Shown: positions 44,641 to 53,717 of the stretch, in pieces
Numbering within the stretch: the stretch's first letter is position 1
Layout of the letters: every line of letters begins with the position of its first letter
Assembly: GCA_963757945.1 (NCBI GenBank)
Contig: CAVWTN010000002.1
Span: 372,001 to 436,000 of the forward strand
From: CAVWTN01 sp963757945
Lineage (GTDB): Bacteria > Vulcanimicrobiota > Vulcanimicrobiia > Vulcanimicrobiales > Vulcanimicrobiaceae
Direction: 5' to 3'
Length of the DNA: 64,000 nt
Position numbers and translations under genes: made by a program
Notes under the pieces: generated by a model
Seen by the model: the letters and a program-made list of their open reading frames with translations, nothing else
What the model was told of the DNA's origin: nothing
The model's database searches: none

Positions 44641-44729
44641 CGAGTATATCGCCTCCGTCTGGTATGACCATGTGATGCATCTCTCGATACGCCCATTCAC
44701 AGCGCAGAGCCTCGCCGCAGCCGGGCGTC

Positions 44730-45350
44730 GTGGCTGAGCCGCCGCATCCGCTCGCCGTCGAGCTTGCCGCGCAACTCCTACTCCGCCCCGCGCATAGCCG
44801 GCGCACTCTCTTGGTAGGACTCGGTAGCGGCCGGAACGTTCCTCCCTTGCTGGCATCGGGCGCGACGCTCACGGTCCTCGCGCCGGATCCGGCGCGCGCG
44901 CGGGACGTCCTCGAGCGAGCCGGCCTGGAGGGAGCTTCGATCTTCGCGATCGTGCGGGACTACGCGGAACTGCGGCGGGACGGCGCTCGCTTCGATGCGG
45001 CCCTAAGCACACACGGGTTCCTGCACGGGACTGCCGCATCGGTCCGTGCCGCTTTGGCCGAGCTGGCGGGCCTGCTCGTCTCCGGTGCTCCCTGTTTTTT
45101 GACGCTCGGTTCGACCGGTGACCCGCGCTTCGGCCGGGGAGTCGCCGCCGACGCGCAGACCTGGGCGCCGGCCGAGGGATCCGAGGCCGGCGTCCCGCAT
45201 GCGTATTTCGATCGCGCGCAGGCGCTCGGCGCCTTGGGCCCGTTCGCGGCCGCCGAGGTCACGCGCGGCGGCGCGGCCGGAACGTGGGCCCACGATCCGC
45301 ACGAGGCCGAGCGCATCGTGCACTGGTTCGTCCGCGCGGCGGCGCGCTAG
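44730..45350 (+). CDS. Class I methyltransferase-like protein
   Basis: 206 residues, GTG start. TLLVGLGSGRNVPPLLASGATLTVLAPDP is a motif I and II region of the SAM fold, followed by FDAALSTHGFLHG. The loop GLGSGRNV is slightly off the usual GxGxG. Substrate unknown. Convergent with the rhodanese gene (4-base overlap). Confidence 0.75.
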   Translation: MAEPPHPLAVELAAQLLLRPAHSRRTLLVGLGSGRNVPPLLASGATLTVLAPDPARARDVLERAGLEGASIFAIVRDYAELRRDGARFDAALSTHGFLHGTAASVRAALAELAGLLVSGAPCFLTLGSTGDPRFGRGVAADAQTWAPAEGSEAGVPHAYFDRAQALGALGPFAAAEVTRGGAAGTWAHDPHEAERIVHWFVRAAAR

Positions 45351-45664
45351 TACGCCGGGACTTCGGGATCGATCTCGCGCGACCACGCGTCGATCCCGCC
45401 GTCGAGATTGAACGCACGGTCGTACCCGTTCTGCTCGAGAAATTTCACGACGCGTGCGCTGCGCACGCCGCCGTGACACATGACGACCAGGTCACGATCG
45501 CGCGGCACCTCGGCGAGGCGGCCGGCGACCTCGGCCAAGGGAATATTCAGCGAACCCTGGATCTGCGCGAGCTCGATTTCGAACGGTTCCCGCACGTCGA
45601 GCAGGACGTGGTCGCGCGCTTCGTCGCGCAGCGCCTTGAATTCCGTTACCGAGATCTCTTTCAC
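45347..45664 (-). CDS. Single-domain rhodanese, last gene of the thi operon
   Basis: 105 residues, GTG start overlapping the thiG stop. VLLDVREPFEIELAQIQGSLNIPL and the active-site loop Cys63 in VVMCHGGVRSARV define a single-domain rhodanese. In ThiI the rhodanese domain carries persulfide sulfur to ThiS; its position here suggests that it does the same as a separate protein. Role inferred from context. Confidence 0.92.
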   Translation of the reverse strand: MKEISVTEFKALRDEARDHVLLDVREPFEIELAQIQGSLNIPLAEVAGRLAEVPRDRDLVVMCHGGVRSARVVKFLEQNGYDRAFNLDGGIDAWSREIDPEVPAY

Positions 45665-46443
45665 GCCTTCGCTCCGATCAGACCGGCGAGCGGACTCGAA
45701 GCGTTCGCATACAAGCGTTTGGGCATGCGCCCGGCGAGATGGGCGAGCCGGCCCGCTTCGGTCGCGAGCTTCATCGCCGTCGCCATCGCGACGGGGTCGC
45801 CGGCGGTCGCAATCCCGGTGTTCATCAGCAGCCCGTCGATCCCGAGTTCCATCGCGAGCGCGGCATCTGAGGCGGTCCCGACCCCTGCATCCACGATCAC
45901 CGGCACACCCGCACGCTCTTTGATGATCGCGATCGAATACGGATTGCATAGCCCGAGACCGCTGCCGATCGGCGCGGCCAGCGGCATGACCGCGGCGCAA
46001 CCGGCCTCCTCCAACAGGCGGCACGCGATCGGATCGTCGCCGATGTACGGCAGCACCGTGAAGCCGTCGCGGACGAGCTCTCGCGCTGCCGCGATCGTCT
46101 CCGTCGTATCCGGGTAGAGCGTCTGCAGATCGCCGATCACTTCGAGTTTGATCAAGTCCGTGCCGAGCAACTCGCGCGCGAGCTGCGCGGTGAGAATCGC
46201 GTCCGCGGCCGTCGTGCAACCGGCGGTATTCGGCAAGATGCGATAGCGCGAGCGATCGATGAAGTCGAGCAACGTCTTCCCGTCCGCGTTGTCGAGCTTG
46301 ATGCGGCGGATGGCGACCGTCACGAGTTCGGCCCCGCTCGCCGCGTGTGCTTGCTGCATCACCTCGAGCGAAGGATACTTTCCCGTCCCCACGATCAGGC
46401 GCGAGCGAAATTCATACGATCCGATGCGTAGCGAGGCGTCCAC
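45661..46443 (-). CDS. thiG: Thiazole synthase
   Basis: 260 residues from the GTG at 46441-46443, with GGAGGA four bases upstream. SRLIVGTGKY, the Schiff-base Lys in LIKLEVIGD, AAPIGSGLGL and PVIVDAGVGTASDA are the ThiG signature. It joins deoxyxylulose phosphate, dehydroglycine and ThiS thiocarboxylate into the thiazole of thiamine. Longer upstream starts would overlap thiS. Confidence 0.95.
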   Translation of the reverse strand: MDASLRIGSYEFRSRLIVGTGKYPSLEVMQQAHAASGAELVTVAIRRIKLDNADGKTLLDFIDRSRYRILPNTAGCTTAADAILTAQLARELLGTDLIKLEVIGDLQTLYPDTTETIAAARELVRDGFTVLPYIGDDPIACRLLEEAGCAAVMPLAAPIGSGLGLCNPYSIAIIKERAGVPVIVDAGVGTASDAALAMELGIDGLLMNTGIATAGDPVAMATAMKLATEAGRLAHLAGRMPKRLYANASSPLAGLIGAKA

Positions 46444-46444
46444 G

Positions 46445-46645
46445 TTATCCTCCGGCGACGGCGCGGACGATCTCGACCGCGTCCCCGTCTTGCAATTGAT
46501 AGTGTTCCAAGCGGCCACGGGGGACGACGCTGCCGTTGACGGCGACGGCGATCCCTTCGTTCCCGATCGCGAGCGAGCGCAGCAACGCGCCGAGCGTCGT
46601 CCCCTCGACGATGGGCCGCGGCTCGCCGTTCACCTGCGCGATCAC
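46445..46645 (-). CDS. thiS: Sulfur carrier protein ThiS
   Basis: 66 residues, GTG start coupled to thiO (GTGA). A ubiquitin-like beta-grasp protein (VNGEPRPIVEGTTLGALL, IAVAVNGSVVPR, LQDGDAVEIVRAVAGG) ending in the Gly-Gly that becomes the thiocarboxylate. It is too short to be called easily but the context is decisive. No thiF adenylating gene is in the window. Confidence 0.95.
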   Translation of the reverse strand: MIAQVNGEPRPIVEGTTLGALLRSLAIGNEGIAVAVNGSVVPRGRLEHYQLQDGDAVEIVRAVAGG

Positions 46646-47790
46646 GCGCGCGCGCCCGATTTCGCGGCGGCTCCGGCGAAACGGCGCGGCGAGAAGAGCG
46701 TCTCGTCTTCGAAGCCCCGCCCGAGGATCACGTCGGCGACGAGCCGCGCGGTGAGCGGAGCGAGCAAGATGCCGTTGCGGTGATGTCCGCTCGCAACGAG
46801 GTAGCCTTCGAGCGCCGTTTCCCCGATGAACGGGATCCCGTCCGGCGAGCCCGGGCGCAGGCCGGCCCAGGTCTCCGAGATGGAAAGATCGCGCAGTGCC
46901 GGGAGCGCCGCGAGCGCTGAGTCGAGCACCGTATGAATCCCGCCGGCGGTCACGCGCAGATCGAAGCCCGCGTCCTCGACCGTCGCTCCGACCAGGAGCC
47001 GTCCGTCGGCGCGCGGCACGAGGTACGCGCCGGGGACCCAGAGGACCCGGCGGACCAGATCCGCGGGCGCGGCTAACGCGAGGATCTGGCCCTTGATCGG
47101 GATGACCGGAACGCGCGCTTCCGGCGGCACGCCCGCAAGCGAATCCGCCCACGCTCCGGCCGCGTTGACGATCTTCGCGGCCCCCACGGTTCCATTCTTC
47201 GTGCGCACGCCGCTCGCACGCCCGTTCGCGGTCACGAGCTCAAGCGCTTCGACACCGACGTCGATCCGCACGCCAAGACGTTCGCACGCGGTGCGCAAGG
47301 CGCGGCCGAGCGCGCGATTATCGACTTGACCTTCGCCGCGCACGAGCGCTGCGCCGATGCACCCCGCACCGAGGATCCCCTCGAGTTCGAGCGCGCCCGC
47401 GCGCTCGAACCAGGCAGCGTCGATGCCGCGCGCCGTGAGCGTCGCGACGTGCGCTTGCAGGCGAGCGGCGGCCGCCTCATCGTACGCGGCCTCAACGATG
47501 CCGTCGCAGCGGAGCCCGACGGCGACGCCCGTGCGCTCCTCGATCTCCGCGGCGAACGCCGGAAATGCCGCGAGCGAACGCGCGCAGGCGGCCTCGAACG
47601 CTTCACCCTCAAGCGCTTCCGTGTACGGAGCGAGCATGCCGGCGGCCGCCCACGACGCCGAGGATGCGGGCGCGTGCGCGTCGAGGACCCGCACGGCGAC
47701 GTTCTCTTTGGCAAGCTCGTACGCGATGCCAAGGCCGATGAGGCCCGCACCGACGATCAGCACGTCCTGCCGCTGACCAGGTTCACTCAT
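46642..47790 (-). CDS. thiO: Glycine oxidase ThiO
   Basis: 382 residues. Rossmann FAD motif DVLIVGAGLIGLGIAYELA, the flavin loop SWAAAGMLAPY and C-terminal SGHHRNGILLAPLTA define the ThiO branch of D-amino acid oxidases. It oxidises glycine to the imine used by ThiG, the aerobic route. First gene of thiO-thiS-thiG-rhodanese. Confidence 0.94.
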   Translation of the reverse strand: MSEPGQRQDVLIVGAGLIGLGIAYELAKENVAVRVLDAHAPASSASWAAAGMLAPYTEALEGEAFEAACARSLAAFPAFAAEIEERTGVAVGLRCDGIVEAAYDEAAAARLQAHVATLTARGIDAAWFERAGALELEGILGAGCIGAALVRGEGQVDNRALGRALRTACERLGVRIDVGVEALELVTANGRASGVRTKNGTVGAAKIVNAAGAWADSLAGVPPEARVPVIPIKGQILALAAPADLVRRVLWVPGAYLVPRADGRLLVGATVEDAGFDLRVTAGGIHTVLDSALAALPALRDLSISETWAGLRPGSPDGIPFIGETALEGYLVASGHHRNGILLAPLTARLVADVILGRGFEDETLFSPRRFAGAAAKSGARA

Positions 47791-47868
47791 GGCCCGGCCT
47801 TTTCGCCCGACGCCGCCCGAAGCCCCACCGCGCCCGGGAGCGCAGCGGCAGCGTGCGGCGCGAGTTCG

Positions 47869-49542
47869 TCACATCCCCGTATAGACGGGGCCTTCGCCGC
47901 CCTGCGGGGGGACCCAGGTGATGATCTGATAGGGGTCCATGATGTCGCAGGTCTTGCAATGCACGCAGTTTGAGAAATCCAATTGCAGCCGTTGCTCGGG
48001 GTTCGGCGTTCCGTCGGGATTCCGGAAGAGCGGAACGTAGACTTTCGCGGGGCAGAAGTACTGGCACGGGTTCCCATATTCGACCGTACAGCGATCCTTG
48101 CAGATCGACGTATCGGCGACGTGCAGATGGCAGACTTGATCTTCATCGTGCATCGTGCCGCTGTTGAAGACGTCGGTCAGCTTATCGAAGGTCAACACGT
48201 TGTCGATCTTCGCGCGCAGCGTCACCTGATTGGGAACGCGCTCCGAGAGCTTCTTCACCTGCGCGTAGCCCTCGTGGTTGTGCAGGCGCTCTTGCACGCC
48301 GAAGGCGCGGCCGCCCGTATACATGCCGAGGCCGTTCCCGATCAGGCCCGCGAAGAGCCCGCCTTGGAAGGCGGCGTGGAAGTTGCGGCCCTTGTAGAGT
48401 TCATCGTAGGCCCACGACTCTCTGAAGCGCCGCGCGACGGTGCCCAGCGTGATCGCGTCGGTCTTCTCCTCGAGCACCGCATCGAACGCCGTCTCTGCCG
48501 CGAGCATGCCCGACTTGATCGCGAGGTGGATCCCCTTCAGCCGCATGCCGTTGAGGAAGCCCGCCGAATCGCCGACGATCAACAAGCCGTCCGCGAAGTT
48601 GCGCGGCATCGAATATAAGCCGCCCTCGGGGATCGCCTTCGCGCCGTAGCGTAAGAGCTTCGCGCCCGCGAGCAGCGGCGCGATCGACGGATGCTGCTTG
48701 TACCGCTGAAAGAGATCGTGCGGGTCCGTCGTCGGATCGGGATAGTCGAGCCCGATCACGAGACCAATGTCGAGGATGTCGTTTTTCATCCCATAGATGA
48801 AGCCGCCGCCGAACGTGTCGTTCGGCAAAGGATGGCCGAGCGTATGGATGACGCTGCCGGCCTTGACCGAACCGGGCGCGCATTGCCAGAGCTCTTTGAT
48901 GCCGACCGCGTACACTTGCGGATCGGAATCCCGGTCGAGATTCAGTTTTGCGATCGCCTGCTTGGCGAGCGTGCCGCGCGGACCTTCGGCCAAGATGACG
49001 ACCTTCGCGATCAGGTCGGGACCCGGCTCGTAATTCGATTTCGGCTGGCCGTCGTGGCCGACGCCCTTATCGCCGACGCGCACGCCGATCACGCGCGTTC
49101 CGGCCTCGTCCCAAAGCAGCTCTTGACCCGGGAACGCCGGGAAGACGTCCGCGCCGAGCCCTTCAGCCGTCTCGCCGAGCCATTTCGTCAGCTTCTGCAG
49201 GCTCGCGACAAACTTGCCTTCGTTCTTCATCAGCGGCGGAAGGAACGGCGCCGCGATCTTCCCGGACGGCGTGAGGTACCAGAGGGCATCGAAGCCGACG
49301 GCGCCCTCGATCGGCGCACTCGCCTTCCAATCCGGCAACAGCTCGTCGAGCGCGCGCGGATCGAGCACGGCGCCGGAGAGGCCGTGGTTGCCGATCTCTC
49401 CGCCCTTCTCGATCAGCATGACCGAGAGATCTTCTTTGCCTTTTTCCGCAGCAAGCTGACGCAAGCGAATCGCCGCGGCGAGCCCGGCGGGGCCTCCGCC
49501 AACGATGAGGACGTCGACTTCGAGTTGATCGCGATCAGGCAC
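47869..49542 (-). CDS. Electron-transfer flavoprotein-ubiquinone oxidoreductase
   Basis: 557 residues, GTG start. FAD motif DVLIVGGGPAGLAAAIRL, GNHGLSGAVLDPRAL, the quinone/FAD region GDSAGFLNGMRLKGIHLAIKSGMLAAE and a C-terminal 4Fe-4S domain (CQYFCPAKVY, NCVHCKTCDI) match ETF-QO at full length. It moves electrons from acyl-CoA and similar dehydrogenases through ETF to the quinone pool. etfAB is not in the window. Confidence 0.95.
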   Translation of the reverse strand: MPDRDQLEVDVLIVGGGPAGLAAAIRLRQLAAEKGKEDLSVMLIEKGGEIGNHGLSGAVLDPRALDELLPDWKASAPIEGAVGFDALWYLTPSGKIAAPFLPPLMKNEGKFVASLQKLTKWLGETAEGLGADVFPAFPGQELLWDEAGTRVIGVRVGDKGVGHDGQPKSNYEPGPDLIAKVVILAEGPRGTLAKQAIAKLNLDRDSDPQVYAVGIKELWQCAPGSVKAGSVIHTLGHPLPNDTFGGGFIYGMKNDILDIGLVIGLDYPDPTTDPHDLFQRYKQHPSIAPLLAGAKLLRYGAKAIPEGGLYSMPRNFADGLLIVGDSAGFLNGMRLKGIHLAIKSGMLAAETAFDAVLEEKTDAITLGTVARRFRESWAYDELYKGRNFHAAFQGGLFAGLIGNGLGMYTGGRAFGVQERLHNHEGYAQVKKLSERVPNQVTLRAKIDNVLTFDKLTDVFNSGTMHDEDQVCHLHVADTSICKDRCTVEYGNPCQYFCPAKVYVPLFRNPDGTPNPEQRLQLDFSNCVHCKTCDIMDPYQIITWVPPQGGEGPVYTGM

Positions 49543-49569
49543 GATTGTTTTGAACCCTCGGTTAGATTG

Positions 49570-49584
49570 CTTGCGAATTGCAAG
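49570..49584. promoter_or_regulatory. 15-bp palindrome CTTGCGAATTGCAAG upstream of ETF-QO
   Basis: Arms CTTGC and GCAAG around GAATT, 28 bases upstream of the ETF-QO start. TetR-family regulators of fatty-acid genes often bind palindromes of this size; the link is only by position. Confidence 0.35.
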
Positions 49585-49652
49585 TGATTTGCGCCGCGGC
49601 CGATGTGCGCTCCTACGGCTTGGACGGCGGCGTAGCGCTCACCCGCAGGCGC

Positions 49653-50531
49653 TCAGCGCTCCCGCGCGGGCCGTTCGTCGTCCCGCGCGGCTCCGCCCGA
49701 CGGCTCCGGCGAGAGAGGCAATACGGACGAAGCGAGGTCGACGCGACCGACCGCGAGCTTGCGCTCGCGCACGCCGCTCAGGCGCGAGTTGCTGCGCAGG
49801 CTCCACGCCGACCCGACGACTGCACCCGTTGAATCGGCGTAGAGCCGAAACACGCCGCGCCCTACGCCCGTGCCGTGCTGTGCCGGCGTCCCGCGGGTAT
49901 CCCCGAACCCGTGCACCGAGTGGGACGAGTCGATCACCGTGACCGCATATTGCCGCGTCCCCGCGAGCAGCGGCGCCGTCGCCTCGCGCAATTCCGGGCG
50001 CGCATCGACCAGCATCACGTGCCCCGTCGCGCCGCTCCCGGGCGGGTAGGACAGCGCGATGACGTCGCCGGGCCGAATTGCATCGACCGTCGGTATCTGC
50101 GTGAAGCCGCGCTGCGCCACGATCGCTTCGTAGTAGTCGCGTGCGTGCGGATTGCGTTTGCCGGTGAGCACGGCGAGCTGCGCCGGCGTCACGCCGTAGA
50201 CCCGTTCGAGCAGATGCGACAGGAACGAACTGCAGACGCTGCGATTGGAAGCCTCGATCCCGGCTGCAGGATCGGCCCAGACGACCTCGGTCGGATGCGA
50301 ACCGTAGACATTCCGCGCGGGGGCCAGCTCGCTGACGAGCTGCTCCGCTGCGCGGAGGAGCCCGGCTGGTCCCGCCGCAACGGCCCCGGCCGGTGCGCTT
50401 GCCGCCGGCGCGCTCGCGGCCGGGGCGGCCGGCGCTGCCGGGCCGCAGACCGGCATGCAGAGCATCGCCGCCACGAGCAGGGCGAGCGAAGGAAGCGCGA
50501 GCGTTGCGGGGGAGCCCCGTCTTGGCGGCAT
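49653..50531 (-). CDS. Exported protein with papain-like (NlpC/CHAP-type) domain
   Basis: 292 residues. Signal peptide (LALPSLALLVAAMLCMPVCG), an Ala/Pro linker, then a probable cysteine-peptidase-like fold: Cys100 in NRSVCSSFLSHLL, GDVIALSYP and His171 in TGHVMLVDA, the C...H order of NlpC/P60 and CHAP enzymes, which cut peptidoglycan peptides. A third polar residue is not certain (DSSHSVHG). Basic tail. Fold assignment moderate, substrate unknown. Divergent from larA. Confidence 0.68.
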   Translation of the reverse strand: MPPRRGSPATLALPSLALLVAAMLCMPVCGPAAPAAPAASAPAASAPAGAVAAGPAGLLRAAEQLVSELAPARNVYGSHPTEVVWADPAAGIEASNRSVCSSFLSHLLERVYGVTPAQLAVLTGKRNPHARDYYEAIVAQRGFTQIPTVDAIRPGDVIALSYPPGSGATGHVMLVDARPELREATAPLLAGTRQYAVTVIDSSHSVHGFGDTRGTPAQHGTGVGRGVFRLYADSTGAVVGSAWSLRSNSRLSGVRERKLAVGRVDLASSVLPLSPEPSGGAARDDERPARER

Positions 50532-50632
50532 GATCGATAGTTACCGGATCGCTCGACGCGGCACCCGGCATCTCATCGAGAATTAACCCGCCTCCAACGC
50601 GGATTCCGGCCCGCGAATCCGAATCGGAGCGG

Positions 50633-51907
50633 ATGCGCATTCGCCTTGCCTATGGCCGTACCGGCCTCGACGTCGACCTGCCCGATGACGCCGAGGTCAT
50701 CGAGCCCCATGACCCGCCGGCGCTCGCCGACGAGCACGCTGCGTTCGAGCACGCCGTCCGCACGCCGCACCATGCCCGTCCCCTGCGCGAGCAGGTCGCG
50801 GCGACCGATCGCGTCGTCATCGTCACCTCCGACGTGACGCGCGCGACGCCGAACGAGCGCTTGATCCCGTGGATCCTCGACGAACTCGCACACGTACCGC
50901 CCGCGCAGATCAGCGTCATCATCGGGACCGGATCGCACCGTTTGACGACGCCTGCCGAGATGGTCGCGATGTTCGGCCAGGCCGTGCTCGATCGCGTACG
51001 CGTCATCGATCACAACGCGCACGATCCTGCGCAGTCGACGTACATCGGCGACACGTCGCTCGGCGCCCCCGTCTATCTGAACACGGAATACCTCAAGGCC
51101 GACAAACGCATCGTCGTCGGCTTCATCGAGCCGCATCTCTACGCGGGCTTCTCGGGTGGCGCGAAGGGCGTCATGCCCGGGATCGCCGGAATCGAGACCG
51201 TCATCTTCTTCCACAACGCGAAGATGATCGGCGATCCCGATACGCGTTGGCTCAACCTCGAGTGGAGCCCGGTTCAGGCGATGGCGCGCGAAGTTGCGGC
51301 GTTCGCACCGCCGGATTTTCTCGTGAACGTCACGCTCGACCGGCAGCGCCGCATCACGGGATTCTTCTGCGGAAACTATCTGAGCGCGCATCGTGCGGGC
51401 TGCGCGTTCTGCATGGAGACCGCGACGCACGAGGTGCAGCACCGTTACGACGTGGTCGTTACGACGAACGGCGGCTACCCGCTCGACCAGAACCTCTATC
51501 AATGCATCAAGGGCCTCTCAGCCGCGCAGCAGATCGTCAAGCGCGGCGGAACGATCGTGCTCTGCGCCGAGTGCAGCGACGGCTTCCCCGATCACGGCAA
51601 TTTCAAGGACATCATCCGCGAGCACACGTCGCCCGAGGAACTCCTTGCGATGATCGAAGCCCCAGGCTACTCGCGCTACGATCAATGGGCCGCACACAGC
51701 AACGCGCTCGTGCTCATGCACGCGCGCGTCGCGATGAAATCGACCTTGCCGGACGAACACATCCGGGCCGCGATGCTTGAACCGATTTCCGATCCGGCCG
51801 CCGCGGTGCGCGAGGCGCTCGCACGGGCAGGCGCGGGGGCAACGTGCGCGGTGTTGCCGGAAGGGCCCTACGTGATCCCGTTTGCCGCAGACGAAGTCAC
51901 GGTGTAA
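50633..51907 (+). CDS. larA: LarA family nickel-pincer racemase/epimerase
   Basis: 424 residues. All four nickel-pincer ligands of Lactobacillus LarA are present with a uniform offset of six: His102 (GTGSHR), His168 (EPHLYAGFSGGAKGV), Lys178 (the cofactor-bound Lys) and His194 (FFHNAK). LarA enzymes racemise or epimerise 2-hydroxy acids. The cofactor needs LarB, LarC and LarE, none of which is in the window. Substrate may differ from lactate, as many homologues act on other 2-hydroxy acids. Confidence 0.92.
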   Translation: MRIRLAYGRTGLDVDLPDDAEVIEPHDPPALADEHAAFEHAVRTPHHARPLREQVAATDRVVIVTSDVTRATPNERLIPWILDELAHVPPAQISVIIGTGSHRLTTPAEMVAMFGQAVLDRVRVIDHNAHDPAQSTYIGDTSLGAPVYLNTEYLKADKRIVVGFIEPHLYAGFSGGAKGVMPGIAGIETVIFFHNAKMIGDPDTRWLNLEWSPVQAMAREVAAFAPPDFLVNVTLDRQRRITGFFCGNYLSAHRAGCAFCMETATHEVQHRYDVVVTTNGGYPLDQNLYQCIKGLSAAQQIVKRGGTIVLCAECSDGFPDHGNFKDIIREHTSPEELLAMIEAPGYSRYDQWAAHSNALVLMHARVAMKSTLPDEHIRAAMLEPISDPAAAVREALARAGAGATCAVLPEGPYVIPFAADEVTV

Positions 51908-51951
51908 ACCGTGGCCGCGGCGTCACGCGGAACGTATCTGCGCTGAGGACC

Positions 51952-52122
51952 TTATGCGTTTCCGAGCGGTGCCGAAAGAAGTTCGGGCGAGATGCCGTTG
52001 ACCGGCTCGCGGCTGATCTCGATCTCGCGAGGCGCGGACGACGCGGTACGCCGAGACGAGGGTGAGAGGACCATGCCGGTCAGCACGAGGGCGAATGAGC
52101 CAAGCGCTGCAGTAATCATCAT
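51952..52122 (-). CDS. Tiny membrane peptide, paralogue A
   Basis: 56 residues, start at either of two Met codons. The N-terminal helix MMITAALGSFALVLTGMVLS is a single membrane segment, followed by a polar tail. It is similar in sequence and upstream context to the peptide at 55746-55847 (both N-termini read M-I-AALGSFA-L and share GTACGCTTGC just upstream). Function unknown. The rest of the 330-base gap around it (51908-52237) holds nothing else that I can support. Confidence 0.55.
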   Translation of the reverse strand: MMITAALGSFALVLTGMVLSPSSRRTASSAPREIEISREPVNGISPELLSAPLGNA

Positions 52123-52237
52123 GGAGCAAGCGTACGCGCACGGGCCGGGGCGAACATCGTCCGATGGGGACACCATCGGGGCGTTCGCTGGCCATGTGAG
52201 ACGTGGCGCCGGTGCTCGAGCCGAGCGTACCCAACGC

Positions 52238-53635
52238 CTAGATGTGCACGCCCCCGCCCAAGAAGATCGCATTGTGGTTGTAGTCGGATGGGGCGTTGAG
52301 CTTGCCCATGCCGCGATCGCCGAGCCAGCCCGCTTCGAGGAACAACGGGCTGTGCCCGAGGCTATAGGTGGCGCCGATCTCGTACTTGAGGATGCGATAT
52401 TGCCATCGGAACGCCGCTCCCGAAAGCGGGCCTAACAGCACCGAGGTCGGACCGGTGTAGTTGCCGCTGACCGACGGGTAATAGTAGGCGCTGCCGTAGA
52501 TCGAGAGCGGCCGGTCGAGATCCGGAAGCTTTTCGAGCCCGAAGCCCAGGCCGGTCTGGGTCGGGTATCCGAGGTAGTCGAACGTGCGCCAGAGATAACT
52601 CGCCGCGACGTAGATGCGCGGCGTTGCAATTCTCAAGCCGAGGCGCGCATCGTAATCCCGATCTTGCGCGGTGAACGCCGGCACGTAGGCTTGGCCTTTT
52701 CCGATGAGCTGTTCGTAGGCACCGTGCCCGATGACCGTGACGCAGCCGGGATCGGCGCTCGGGCACGTCCCCGCACGGTAGTTGAAATCGCTGCCGACAA
52801 CGGTGCCGCACGTCGCCGGGTCCGCGCACGGAACGAAACCGAGGTTGGCGGAGTGGCCGTACTGATATTGGCGAAAATCTCCACCCAGCATGATCCCGCT
52901 CGCACCGAGCGGGATCTCGAGTGCGGCCTTGATATCGAACGCGTTCTTCGCGCTGACTCCTGGTGCAAGTTCGTTGTAGATTTTCGAGCTCAACAACCAG
53001 TCGGCCGCGACGAAACCCGAAATCGCGGGCTTGCTCGCGAGCGGTGCCGGCGACGGGTTAGGCGTGGGCGATGCCGTGGCGAGCGGCGGCGCCACCAGCG
53101 GCGGCTCGACGGGGATCAGCGGCGTAAAGCGAGCCACAACCTCCGCATAACGCACGACGACGGTGTTCTTCTCCGGGACCCACTGGACGTATGCGCCGAG
53201 CGCCTCCGAGATCACGCGGATCGGAACCATCACGATGCCGCGATCGATTTCGGGCGGGACGTCGAGCGGGCGCGCCTCTCCGTTGAGGATCACCTCCGGC
53301 TTGCCGACGGTGACTTTGACGTCGGTGCCCTTCTTTGACGCGCGGACGGTCTTCGTCGAAGCGTCGTAGGTGACGACGGCGCCCATCCGCTCGAACATCG
53401 CACGCAGCGGCACGAGCACGGTGTTGCCGCGCACGAGTGCGCCGAGGACGCGGTCGGCTTTGAGTTTGGTGGGCCTGGAGTACACGTGACGATCGTTGAA
53501 GAGGATCGGATAGTCGCCGCCCGGAGGCGAGCCGAAAGCCGGAACCGGCGCCGCTTGGGCAACGGCCCGCGCAGGCGCGCCGGAAGCGACCGCGCCGGCC
53601 AGCAACGTCGCAACGAGAGCGCTGCGCAGGCTCAT
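52238..53635 (-). CDS. Copper amine oxidase-like N-domain fused to outer-membrane barrel
   Basis: 465 residues from the ATG at 53633-53635, with AAGGAGC eight bases upstream. A signal peptide is followed by two copper-amine-oxidase-N repeats (VLGALVRGNTVLVPLRAMFERMG and IDRGIVMVPIRVISEALGAYV), a Pro-rich linker, then about 260 residues of alternating aromatic strands (AADWLLSSKIY, FRWQYRILKYEIGATYSL) that look like a porin-like barrel. The N-domain may bind peptidoglycan or polysaccharide and the barrel anchors it in the outer membrane. Confidence 0.8.
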   Translation of the reverse strand: MSLRSALVATLLAGAVASGAPARAVAQAAPVPAFGSPPGGDYPILFNDRHVYSRPTKLKADRVLGALVRGNTVLVPLRAMFERMGAVVTYDASTKTVRASKKGTDVKVTVGKPEVILNGEARPLDVPPEIDRGIVMVPIRVISEALGAYVQWVPEKNTVVVRYAEVVARFTPLIPVEPPLVAPPLATASPTPNPSPAPLASKPAISGFVAADWLLSSKIYNELAPGVSAKNAFDIKAALEIPLGASGIMLGGDFRQYQYGHSANLGFVPCADPATCGTVVGSDFNYRAGTCPSADPGCVTVIGHGAYEQLIGKGQAYVPAFTAQDRDYDARLGLRIATPRIYVAASYLWRTFDYLGYPTQTGLGFGLEKLPDLDRPLSIYGSAYYYPSVSGNYTGPTSVLLGPLSGAAFRWQYRILKYEIGATYSLGHSPLFLEAGWLGDRGMGKLNAPSDYNHNAIFLGGGVHI

Positions 53636-53717
53636 CACATGAAGCTCCTTGATTCGAGATCGGCGGACCGCGCCGGCGCGCAGCGCGCGTGCGAAAACGG
53701 CGTCAGCACGAGCGTCA

